From Burkholderia sp. lig30 (GTDB taxonomy: Bacteria; Pseudomonadota; Gammaproteobacteria; Burkholderiales; Burkholderiaceae): a stretch of 60,199 nucleotides of DNA. The position numbers and the translations under genes were made by a program. The notes below the pieces were generated by a model that did no database searches, was not told the origin of the DNA, and worked only from the letters and a program-made list of their open reading frames with translations. Every line of letters starts with the position of its first letter. Positions within the stretch are counted from its first letter, which is position 1. The stretch lies in assembly GCF_000687455.2 (NCBI RefSeq), contig NZ_JGVW01000118.1:1-60199 (forward strand). The letters are read 5' to 3'. This document shows, piece after piece, positions 53,417-60,199 of this stretch.

Positions 53417-53578
53417 ATGACCGTGACGTATTTGACGCTCGATCAGACAATCGAAGAACGCGTGGCGACGAAAGCTGCTGGCGCGCCGGGCAAGGAGGCC
53501 ATGGGCCTGCCCGTGCGCGATCGCAATGGGCGTTGCTGCGCAGCCATGCCTGGAATGACGATAGCCGGGGTACGATGA
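53417..53578 (+). CDS. Small protein (53 aa) translationally coupled to the GGDEF/EAL gene
   Basis: The frame starts MTVTYLTLDQTIEERVATKA and ends TIAGVR, with an AAAGGAAA ribosome-binding site ten bases upstream. Its stop overlaps the start of the 845-residue GGDEF/EAL protein (ATGA). No family recognised; Cys pair in GRCCAAM. Coupling and ribosome-binding site argue it is translated. Alternatively it may be only a translation-coupling leader. Confidence 0.55.
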   Translation: MTVTYLTLDQTIEERVATKAAGAPGKEAMGLPVRDRNGRCCAAMPGMTIAGVR

Positions 53579-56112
53579 ACGTCCTGTCGTCAAACGGCCG
53601 TGAATGCGACTATCGCATTCCGGTGGGCGATCTGCCTGTACCTGTCATTTGCTATGACGCGACTGGCCAGCGGCTTTGCATGAATGCGGCGGCCATCGCG
53701 ATGATGAGCGATCCCTCGGGCGATTCAGGGTGTCCGCGCAGTGAATCGGAACTGCTTTCCCGGCCTGCTCTGCGGCGCTACCTGAGTGCCATCGGCGAAG
53801 TCGCTGCAACGGGTGTGCCGACCACGCTCGAACTGGCATTCGATGCTGTTCCTGTCACCGAATGCCGGCATTACCGTGTTCAGCTCGCGACTACGCCCGC
53901 TCCGGATGGCGGCGTGAACGTCGTTGCCGTTTGCTTCGACGTCACAGCCAGCAAACAGGCCAAAGCGCAACTTCGGGAGCGCGAAGCCTTTCTTGAAACG
54001 TTGCTCGAGATGATCCCCGTGCCGGTCTTTTCCAAGAACCGGGAGGGGCGCTACCTCTATCTGAACAAGGCTTTCGAAGAATTCCTGGGGCGGGATAAAG
54101 CGCACTTCATCGGCAAGACCGTGTTCGAAGCACACCAGCACGAGCTCGCCAGCACCTACCACGCCAATGACGATGCGCTCTTTCGCGAGGGCGGGGTGCA
54201 GCGATATGAGTCAAGGGTGAGAAACGCGTCGGATCATGTGCGTGAGGTCGAGTTCACCAAATCCGTGTTTCGCGACAGAGAGGGCACGCCCGCGGGTTTG
54301 ATCGGCGCGATACTCGATGTCACCGAGCGACAGCAAGCCGCGGCGGAGCGGCGGGCTCAGTACGAGCACATGCTGCAGCTCAACCAGCGTCTCGAGGGAA
54401 AAGCGGGGGAGCTGGAGGACGCGCGTTCGCACCTGCTTGGCGTGCTGCAAACCATCCCCGACTTTGTGTGGCTGAAGGATACGGAAGGCGTCTATCTTTT
54501 CTGCAACCCTGCGTACGAGCGGCTGATCGGCAAGCCGGAAGCCGACATCGTCGGGAAATCGGATTGCGACTTTTACAGTGAGGAGGAGGCCGCCTTTTGC
54601 CGGGAGAAAGACCTGCAGGCCATCGAGGCGGGCCGGATCTGCATCAACGAGGAGTGGGTGACGTATCCGGACACAGGCCGGCGCGCATTGCTGGAAACAC
54701 GCAAGGTGCCGATGCGTGCTGCCGACGGCCGCGTGAAAGGTGTGCTGGGCGTCGCGCGCGACATCACGGAGCGGAAGCGGTTCGAGGATACGCTTCATCG
54801 GATGGCCTATTACGACCCGCTCACGTCGTTGCCGAACCGGACCTTGTTCAACGAGCGTCTGCGGCAAACCGTCGCCGATGCCTTGCCCGACAGGCGCCCG
54901 TTGAGCGGCGTGGTAATGCTCGACATGGATCGCTTCAAGGATGTCAACGACACCTTCGGACATGCGGCGGGCGACGAACTGCTGCGCGAGGCGGCGAAGC
55001 GCTTGCTGCCGTGTGTGCGCCCCGGCGATACCGTGGCGCGTCTGGGCGGTGACGAGTTCGCCATTTTGCTGCCGGACGTGCGCGAGCGGCGCACGCTGGA
55101 AAACATCGCGAAAACGATCCTCCGGCAGTTCGACGCGCCCTTCGAGCTGGACGGGAAAGGTGTGTTCGTCTCGTGCAGCATCGGCATCGCGCTTTATCCG
55201 AACGACAGCGCCGAAGCGGGCGACCTCCTGAAATATGCCGACTCGGCGATGTATTTCGCCAAGCAATCGGGCCGTCGCAACTATCGCTTCTACTCGAAAG
55301 AGCTGACCGTCCATGCCGCCAAGCGTCTTGCGGTCGAGTCGGAACTGCGCGGCGCCATCGAGCGCGGGGAGTTCGAACTTCACTACCAGCCCAAGGTGTC
55401 GCTGGACAGTAACGAAGTGATCGGCTCGGAAGCATTGCTGAGGTGGAACCGCCCGGGCATGGGGCTCGTGCCGCCGGACGAGTTCATTCCGGTCGCCGAG
55501 GAAACGGGGCTGATCGGGGATTTGGGCACGTGGGTGCTACGTGAGGCTTGCCGTGCAGCCGTCGAATGGAACGCGAATGGCAGGGGGTGTCACACCGTGG
55601 CGGTCAACCTGTCGGCCCGCCAGTTCCAGTTTCAGGATCTGGCTTCCACAGTCGAGGAGATACTTGTCGAGACCGGCTGCCATCCCGAATGGCTTGGCCT
55701 CGAGATTACCGAAAGCGTGCTGCTGGAGGAGGACGACGCGATCCTCGCTGCGCTTTGGACGTTCAAGACCATGGGCCTGTCAATCGCCGTCGACGATTTC
55801 GGTACCGGCTACTCGGCATTGAGCTATCTGGCGCGCTTTCCGATCGACGTGCTGAAAATCGACCGCTCGTTCGTGCAGAAGGTGACGACCGATCGGCGCC
55901 ATGCGGAGCTCGTCAAGGCGATCCTCTCGATCGCGCGGTGCCTGGGGCAGCAGGTCGTCGCCGAGGGCGTCGAAACCGACGCGCAGGCGGCGTTTCTCTT
56001 GGCGAACGGCTGTCAGGTCGCACAGGGCTTTCTCTACAGCAAGCCGCTGCCGAAGGGGAGGATGACTTCGTTGCCGAGGCGGCTTGGCGGGGTTTTGAGA
56101 CTGGATGCGTGA
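53575..56112 (+). CDS. PAS-GGDEF-EAL cyclic-di-GMP protein
   Basis: 845 residues. An N-terminal PAS-like domain (about 10-130), two PAS/PAC domains (about 135-270: FSKNREGRYLYLNKAFEEFL; about 285-410: WLKDTEGVYLFCNPAYERLI), then GGDEF (about 410-575; RLGGDEFAILLPDV intact) and EAL (about 590-840; IGSEALLRWNRPGMG intact, with VDDFGTGYSALSYL and QVVAEGVETDAQAA). Both catalytic motifs are complete, so it may make and degrade c-di-GMP. No membrane helix; it senses a cytoplasmic signal. The nearby Fap-like locus is a possible output of c-di-GMP control, by inference. Confidence 0.92.
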   Translation: MNVLSSNGRECDYRIPVGDLPVPVICYDATGQRLCMNAAAIAMMSDPSGDSGCPRSESELLSRPALRRYLSAIGEVAATGVPTTLELAFDAVPVTECRHYRVQLATTPAPDGGVNVVAVCFDVTASKQAKAQLREREAFLETLLEMIPVPVFSKNREGRYLYLNKAFEEFLGRDKAHFIGKTVFEAHQHELASTYHANDDALFREGGVQRYESRVRNASDHVREVEFTKSVFRDREGTPAGLIGAILDVTERQQAAAERRAQYEHMLQLNQRLEGKAGELEDARSHLLGVLQTIPDFVWLKDTEGVYLFCNPAYERLIGKPEADIVGKSDCDFYSEEEAAFCREKDLQAIEAGRICINEEWVTYPDTGRRALLETRKVPMRAADGRVKGVLGVARDITERKRFEDTLHRMAYYDPLTSLPNRTLFNERLRQTVADALPDRRPLSGVVMLDMDRFKDVNDTFGHAAGDELLREAAKRLLPCVRPGDTVARLGGDEFAILLPDVRERRTLENIAKTILRQFDAPFELDGKGVFVSCSIGIALYPNDSAEAGDLLKYADSAMYFAKQSGRRNYRFYSKELTVHAAKRLAVESELRGAIERGEFELHYQPKVSLDSNEVIGSEALLRWNRPGMGLVPPDEFIPVAEETGLIGDLGTWVLREACRAAVEWNANGRGCHTVAVNLSARQFQFQDLASTVEEILVETGCHPEWLGLEITESVLLEEDDAILAALWTFKTMGLSIAVDDFGTGYSALSYLARFPIDVLKIDRSFVQKVTTDRRHAELVKAILSIARCLGQQVVAEGVETDAQAAFLLANGCQVAQGFLYSKPLPKGRMTSLPRRLGGVLRLDA

Positions 56113-56439
56113 TTAGCACAGCGCGACATGCGCGAGGCGATAGGCGCGATTGATCCTAGGGAGTGACGGGCGCTGTTTTGCCATTGCCTTCACAGCCTCC
56201 TTACCTCAAAGTAACGAGCATTGGAGGGTAACCAATTAGCGAGCTGCGCTACACCGTACGAGAAGTGGGCTCGCAAACCAGGACAGTCGGATAAGTGGAA
56301 CGGCCGGGGCTTGAGCCAACGATAATGCGGGCAGAGGAACCGGGGACTCGACGTTGCCGCATTCGATGCAACGGCTGACGACCGGACCAACGATGAACGT
56401 GGTTATCCGGAACGACAGGAGCCAACCGGAAACTTCGGG
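56113..56439. other. Gene-free stretch after the GGDEF/EAL gene
   Basis: No convincing coding frame, RNA or repeat. It is composed of moderate-GC sequence with no obvious hairpin-T terminator. Confidence 0.4.
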
Positions 56440-56949
56440 CTAGTGCCGGCGCATTCCGCCAGCTCCACTCATTCCGCCGAATCGATGCACGCCACCCAAC
56501 CCGCGCCTCCCGCCGATGGGGATCGGCCCACGGTGCGCACCCGCGCCGATCGGCATGCCAAAGCGGCGGTGATCCATGCGATTGAAATCGCCGAAATGAT
56601 CAAAGCGATGGAAATGATGGAAGCGATGGAATCGGTCGACGAAGATGAAGCTGACGCCCGCGCCAACGAAAAGCGGCGGCCGCCAGTACCAACGGTCGGG
56701 ATACGGGTAAGCCGCAAGCGGATACCACAGGACGCTACCGTCAGGGCTTTGCATGATCTGCCACGTTCCGTCGCTTTGCAGATATGCACGCCCCACGACC
56801 TGCTGCGGCGTGTCGTCGATTTCTGCTTGCCCCAGAACCGCACGGCAATTGGTATCGTCATTTGACACATCGTCATACATCTGTGCAACGGTCGGCCCGG
56901 AAAAGAGGACAAAGGCGAGACCGATCCCGAAATGAAGCAAGTTGCGCAT
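56440..56949 (-). CDS. Secreted His/Arg/Phe-rich protein, unknown function
   Basis: 169 residues. Signal peptide MRNLLHFGIGLAFVLFSGPT then VAQ. The middle has GRAYLQSDGTWQIMQSPDGS then VLWYPLAAYPYPD, a short DUF-like beta segment. A His/Arg/Phe/Asp repeat (FHRFHHFHRFDHFGDFNRMD) follows, then a Gly/Arg-rich tail. The His-rich run could bind metal. GGAGCC ribosome-binding site. No family recognised. Confidence 0.7.
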   Translation of the reverse strand: MRNLLHFGIGLAFVLFSGPTVAQMYDDVSNDDTNCRAVLGQAEIDDTPQQVVGRAYLQSDGTWQIMQSPDGSVLWYPLAAYPYPDRWYWRPPLFVGAGVSFIFVDRFHRFHHFHRFDHFGDFNRMDHRRFGMPIGAGAHRGPIPIGGRRGLGGVHRFGGMSGAGGMRRH

Positions 56950-57376
56950 AATCGGCTCCCGTACTGATCCCGATCACTTGACGAACGGTGCATTGCCGAG
57001 GGTCTCCCGCGTATTGGTTTGCTTGTGTAGTTGCACGGCACGGTGGCAGCAGCGGCCTGATGCTTTGCCTGCCTGCGCCTGACGAGTAAACGATGCGACG
57101 CACGGAGTTATTCCATGCGGGTTATGGAAATCGGCGCGCGACCGGGCGGGAAGGCAGAACTGCGCAACCGAGGCTGGCCCAATTAGCGCATGTATCGCGC
57201 CAGCCATCCCGTCTCGGGAATAAGCGGCCCGCTGCACGCGTTAACTGTGCGTACCGCTCGCCGCAGAATGAATTCATGCCGTCACCCGTGCAGGCGAGTT
57301 CGTGTGTTTGACGAACTCGCGCACGGTTGTCCCTCGACACTCGGCGAGCATGACGTTCGATACAAAGGGGGCCGTC
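56950..57376. other. Gene-free stretch between the His-rich gene and the cupredoxin gene
   Basis: About 430 bases with no supported gene; a divergent promoter region for the two flanking genes. No repeat or riboswitch-like element was seen. Confidence 0.4.
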
Positions 57377-57793
57377 ATGCGCATCGATTACAGAATCGCA
57401 ATCCTGGTCAGTGTGTTCGCGCTCGGCATGTCGTCGCATGCCAGTCGGGCTCAACAGACCGTCAAGGCAACACTGCGGTCAGACTCGATCCAGCTCGCGA
57501 CGCACAGCGTGAAGCCGGGTCGCATCACGCTCGACGTCAGGAATGCGGCGGACAACAACATGAAGCACGAACTCGTCGTGCTGAAGACAGACCTTGCCGA
57601 CAACGCGCTGCCCATCAGCAAAGGGCAGGTGCTGGAGCGCAGGCTGAATAAGATCGGGGAAGTCGAGGACATTGCGCCGGGCAAGAGCAAGCGCGTGTCG
57701 TTAAAGCTCGCACCCGGCCATTACGCGCTGATCTGCAACAAACCGGGACACTATGAGGCCGGTATGCATACGGCGCTTGTCGTGGCACCGTGA
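57377..57793 (+). CDS. Cupredoxin-like periplasmic copper protein
   Basis: 138 residues. Signal peptide (IAILVSVFALGMSSHASRAQ). Type-1 copper ligands are visible: His in NMKHELVVLK (H64), then Cys, His and Met in LICNKPGHYEAGM (C120, H125, M130). The spacing is that of small plastocyanin-like electron carriers. It may carry electrons or store copper. An upstream extension of 25 codons lacks a signal and is rejected as the start. Confidence 0.85.
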   Translation: MRIDYRIAILVSVFALGMSSHASRAQQTVKATLRSDSIQLATHSVKPGRITLDVRNAADNNMKHELVVLKTDLADNALPISKGQVLERRLNKIGEVEDIAPGKSKRVSLKLAPGHYALICNKPGHYEAGMHTALVVAP

Positions 57794-57972
57794 CCCGCAA
57801 GACGGGCACGATCGCGCCGCGACTCGCGACAAGCCGCCAATTCGGGTGAGTGGTCCATCCGTTGCTCTGCCACTGAGCGCACATTTCCGGGAGCCAGAAT
57901 GACCGAAATATCAGACTGGCAAGATAACTTTTCTTATCACAACAACCCGATATTTGTGCCAAACTGGCGGGC

Positions 57973-59814
57973 ATGAAAACGCACCTGCCACCGTCCCCCG
58001 ATCACGAAACGCTCCCCGCCGGCTTTCCCGACGCCGACGAACTGGCCGCGCTGCGCGCGTGGTATGCGGGGATGCCCGTCCGCAAGGCGGTCGAGCGCTA
58101 TCTGCCGGAGCGCGTCGGAGCAGGGCAGTCCGCACGCGGGATCCTCGGCGGCATCCGCCGCCGGCTGGCGCGCGCCGCGCGGCACATCGGCCGGCCCGAT
58201 CTGGCCGAACTGCTCGCGCATCCCGACGGCGAGCGGCTTCAGGAAGCGAAGGCAGTCGCGGCGGCGATCGAAACCGTGCGGCATACCCGCGCGCCGGCCC
58301 CGCAAATCAGCGACGACATCGGCGCCTGGCTGCCCGCGCGCGCGGTGGCCAGCCTGCGCGCGCGCGGCATCGATACGCTCGCGGATCTCACCGTGCGGAT
58401 TCCGCGCCGGCGCCAGTGGTGGAAGGCGATTCCCGGCCTCGGCCCGGCCAGCGCGCGCCGCATCGAGGCGTTCTTCGCCGCGCATCCGGCGCTGACGCAG
58501 CGGGCGAGGGCGCTGATCGCGGCCGCGCCGCCGAGCGGCATCGTGCCGTGGGAGCACCTGCGGCTGCCGCGCGAGGTCGACGGCTCGGCCGGCACCTTCC
58601 GCGCGCCGCGCGCGACCTGCACGCTCGACGCGGACGACGATTACCGCGCCGTTCACGCATGGCTGTCGCTGCACGAATCCGCCGCGACGCAGCGCGCGTA
58701 CCGCAAGGAAGCCGAGCGGCTGATCCTGTGGGCGATCGTCGAGCGCGGGCGCGCGCTGTCGTCGCTGACCACCGAAGACGCGGTCGCGTACCGCGCGTTC
58801 CTGCGCCGTCCGACGCCAAGCGAGCGCTGGGTCGGGCCGGTGCGGCCGCGCGGCACGGCCGACTGGCGCCCGTTCTCCGGCGGCCTGTCGGCGCGTTCGG
58901 CCGCGTATGCGCTATCGGTGCTCGGCGCGCTGTTCCGCTGGCTGATCGAGCAGCGCTATCTGCTGGCGAACCCGTTTGCCGGCGTCAAGGTGCGCGACAC
59001 GCGCCGCTCGGCCGCGCTCGACACGTCGCGCGCATTCACCGAAGGGGAATGGATGCTCGTGCGGACGATCGCCGACGGGCTGGAGTGGTCGTACGGCTGG
59101 GAGCCGAAGGCGGCGCAGCGCGTGCGCTTCATCCTGGATTTCGCGTACGCGACGGGCCTGCGCGCGAGCGAACTGGTCGGCGCGACGCTCGGCGACGTCG
59201 AGACCGACGCGCACGGCGACCACTGGATCAAGGTCGTCGGCAAGGGACGCAAGGCGGGCCGGGTGGCGCTGCCGCCGCTCGCCCGCACGGCGCTCGACCG
59301 TCATCTGGTCGAACGCCAGCTTCCCGTCACGCCGAGCCGCTGGCGCCCGGACACGCCGCTGATCCCCAATCTCGACGACGAAGGCGCGGCCCGCATCACC
59401 AGCGTGCGGCTCTGGAAGGTGCTGCAGCGGTTCTTCGCGAATACGGCCGCGATCGTCGAAGCCGACCACGCGGCGCTCGCGGAAAAACTGCGGCAGGCGA
59501 GCCCGCACTGGATGCGGCATACCCACGCAACCCATGCGCTCGCGCGCGGCGCCGAGCTGACCACCGTGCGCGACAACCTCCGTCACGCATCGATCTCGAC
59601 GACGTCGATCTACCTGCACGGCGACGACGTGAAGCGGGCACGGCAGATCGCGGGGGGCGTTCGACAGCAAGTGAACGGGAGCGTCCGGCGTGGCAGCAGC
59701 CACCCCGGACGGGGTTCCGCTTGCCCGGCGAGCCGCGTCCCGCCTGTCGCTCAAGGTCTGGTGACGCCAGAAGCGGGCCTTGGCCTGTCTGCGGGTGCTG
59801 CCGCATCGCACTGA
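57973..59814 (+). CDS. Large tyrosine recombinase (phage-type integrase) with N-terminal DUF3701-like extension
   Basis: 613 residues. The N-terminal region (residues about 15-110: LRAWYAGMPVRKAVERYLPE; and GIDTLADLTVRIPRRRQWWK then AIPGLGPASARRIEAFFA, a helix-hairpin-helix-like motif) matches the DUF3701 extension. The SAM-like core-binding domain (about 220-340) precedes the catalytic domain with R in ATGLRASELVGATLGD, K in VVGKGRKAGRV, HxxR in PHWMRHTHATHAL, H in NLRHASISTTS and Y in SIYLHGDD: the full R-K-H-R-H-Y set. A 50-residue low-complexity C-terminal tail is unusual. Usually carried by integrative elements, though no cargo boundary is clear here. Confidence 0.92.
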   Translation: MKTHLPPSPDHETLPAGFPDADELAALRAWYAGMPVRKAVERYLPERVGAGQSARGILGGIRRRLARAARHIGRPDLAELLAHPDGERLQEAKAVAAAIETVRHTRAPAPQISDDIGAWLPARAVASLRARGIDTLADLTVRIPRRRQWWKAIPGLGPASARRIEAFFAAHPALTQRARALIAAAPPSGIVPWEHLRLPREVDGSAGTFRAPRATCTLDADDDYRAVHAWLSLHESAATQRAYRKEAERLILWAIVERGRALSSLTTEDAVAYRAFLRRPTPSERWVGPVRPRGTADWRPFSGGLSARSAAYALSVLGALFRWLIEQRYLLANPFAGVKVRDTRRSAALDTSRAFTEGEWMLVRTIADGLEWSYGWEPKAAQRVRFILDFAYATGLRASELVGATLGDVETDAHGDHWIKVVGKGRKAGRVALPPLARTALDRHLVERQLPVTPSRWRPDTPLIPNLDDEGAARITSVRLWKVLQRFFANTAAIVEADHAALAEKLRQASPHWMRHTHATHALARGAELTTVRDNLRHASISTTSIYLHGDDVKRARQIAGGVRQQVNGSVRRGSSHPGRGSACPASRVPPVAQGLVTPEAGLGLSAGAAASH

Positions 59815-59844
59815 GCGGTGCGGCAGGGCAAGCGCGCCTCAGCG

Positions 59845-60199
59845 TCAGAACCGGTGTCGCAGACCGGCGGAGACGACGACCTGGGTATTGGTCGCGGACG
59901 GCGCGAGGCTGTACGTCGACGCGTTGAACGCCGTGATGCCGTTGCCGCCGTTCACGCGCTTGTACGCGCCTTCGACGTACACGTCGGTGCGCTTCGTAAA
60001 CGCGTAGTCGCCCTGCAGCACGACCTGGTTCCACTTCGGCCGGGCGGACTGCTTGCCGGCGTCGAAGCGGCCGTCGGTGAACGTGTAGGCGACGGCGGCG
60101 CTCAGCGCCGGCGTGAAGAAGTAGCGGCCGTCGATCGAGTAGTTGTCGAGCGTCAGCGTCCGGCCGCTCAGCCCGACGGTTTTGCCGCCCTGCCAGACG
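59845..60199 (-). CDS. Trimeric porin, C-terminal part (runs off the window)
   Basis: About 118 codons. Strand-like repeats GKTVGLSGRTLTLDNYSIDG, RYFFTPALSAAVAYTFTDGR and RTDVYVEGAYKRVNGGNGIT are those of the Burkholderia porin family. The C terminus VVVSAGLRHRF ends in Phe, as needed for outer-membrane insertion. It is a second, separate porin from the one at 13264. Confidence 0.9.
   Translation of the reverse strand, partial: VWQGGKTVGLSGRTLTLDNYSIDGRYFFTPALSAAVAYTFTDGRFDAGKQSARPKWNQVVLQGDYAFTKRTDVYVEGAYKRVNGGNGITAFNASTYSLAPSATNTQVVVSAGLRHRF

Noticed and set aside
57846..57885. tRNA-like D-arm sequence on the minus strand (GCTCAGTGGCAGAGCAACGGA) just upstream of the integrase gene
   Set aside because: Only a D-arm-like stretch is present. 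No T-loop consensus, acceptor pairing or CCA end could be found, so it is not a tRNA gene and an attachment site cannot be claimed.

Overview
This is a high-GC (visibly about two-thirds G+C) chromosomal segment whose genes read as Burkholderia, most likely the Burkholderia cepacia complex or a close relative. The evidence is the Burkholderia-type cobalamin cluster with a B12 riboswitch, a complete N-type ATPase operon (atpDCQRBEFAG), several trimeric porins of the Burkholderia type, a PAAR-linked type VI effector island and an integrase of a type common in beta-proteobacteria. All assignments come from reading protein motifs by eye; no database search was run.

Layout. 1-7.9 kb: cobalamin corrin-ring genes in two divergent runs, cobG-cobH-cobI-cbiG on the minus strand behind a B12 riboswitch and cobL-cbiD-cobK-cobM on the plus strand. 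7.9-10.4 kb: an AT-richer insertion carrying a PAAR protein, a Cys/His candidate effector and two homologous two-helix membrane proteins (candidate immunity proteins). It is bracketed by imperfect direct repeats and a decayed cobM fragment. 10.4-12.2 kb: a CynX/NimT-like transporter divergent from its MarR regulator. 12.3-13.0 kb: a frameshifted glutathione S-transferase. 13.3-18.9 kb: porin, acyl-CoA ligase and a MalT/LuxR-type ATPase regulator. 19.1-25.1 kb: a plus-strand cluster with a Usp-hemerythrin-like protein, quinone oxidoreductase, TauD-type dioxygenase, beta-keto acid cleavage enzyme, MFS transporter and hydrolase, probably a catabolic unit. 25.2-27.0 kb: a small copper-related cluster (DUF2946, outer-membrane-like protein, CopC).

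27.0-34.9 kb: two copies of a three-gene module (TTG-start small ORF, 295-aa candidate toxin, membrane-anchored BNR-repeat candidate immunity protein), separated by about 2.7 kb of small lipoprotein genes and debris. The two copies are nearly identical except for one patch in the toxin and one patch in the partner. 35.1-41.7 kb: the N-ATPase operon, preceded by a perfect FNR/ANR box positioned about -40 from a candidate -10.

42.3-47.2 kb: the most unusual locus, a Fap-like functional-amyloid system. It has a glycine-rich secreted subunit, two proteins carrying double-glycine cleavage motifs on either side of a C39-family cysteine peptidase, and, convergently, a coiled-coil plus beta-barrel outer-membrane protein resembling FapF. 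47.6-53.2 kb: amidohydrolase, a TRIC-channel remnant, acetyltransferase, cysK, a MocR-type regulator and a LysE exporter, with a chimeric scar made from the last two genes. 53.4-56.1 kb: a PAS-GGDEF-EAL protein translationally coupled to a 53-codon ORF. 56.4-60.2 kb: a His-rich secreted protein, a cupredoxin, a large tyrosine recombinase and the 3' end of another porin.

A recurring theme is that accessory insertions sit beside degenerate partial copies of their neighbour genes (cobM and the transporter; atpG; the MocR regulator and LysE). This suggests repeated recombination through flanking homology.
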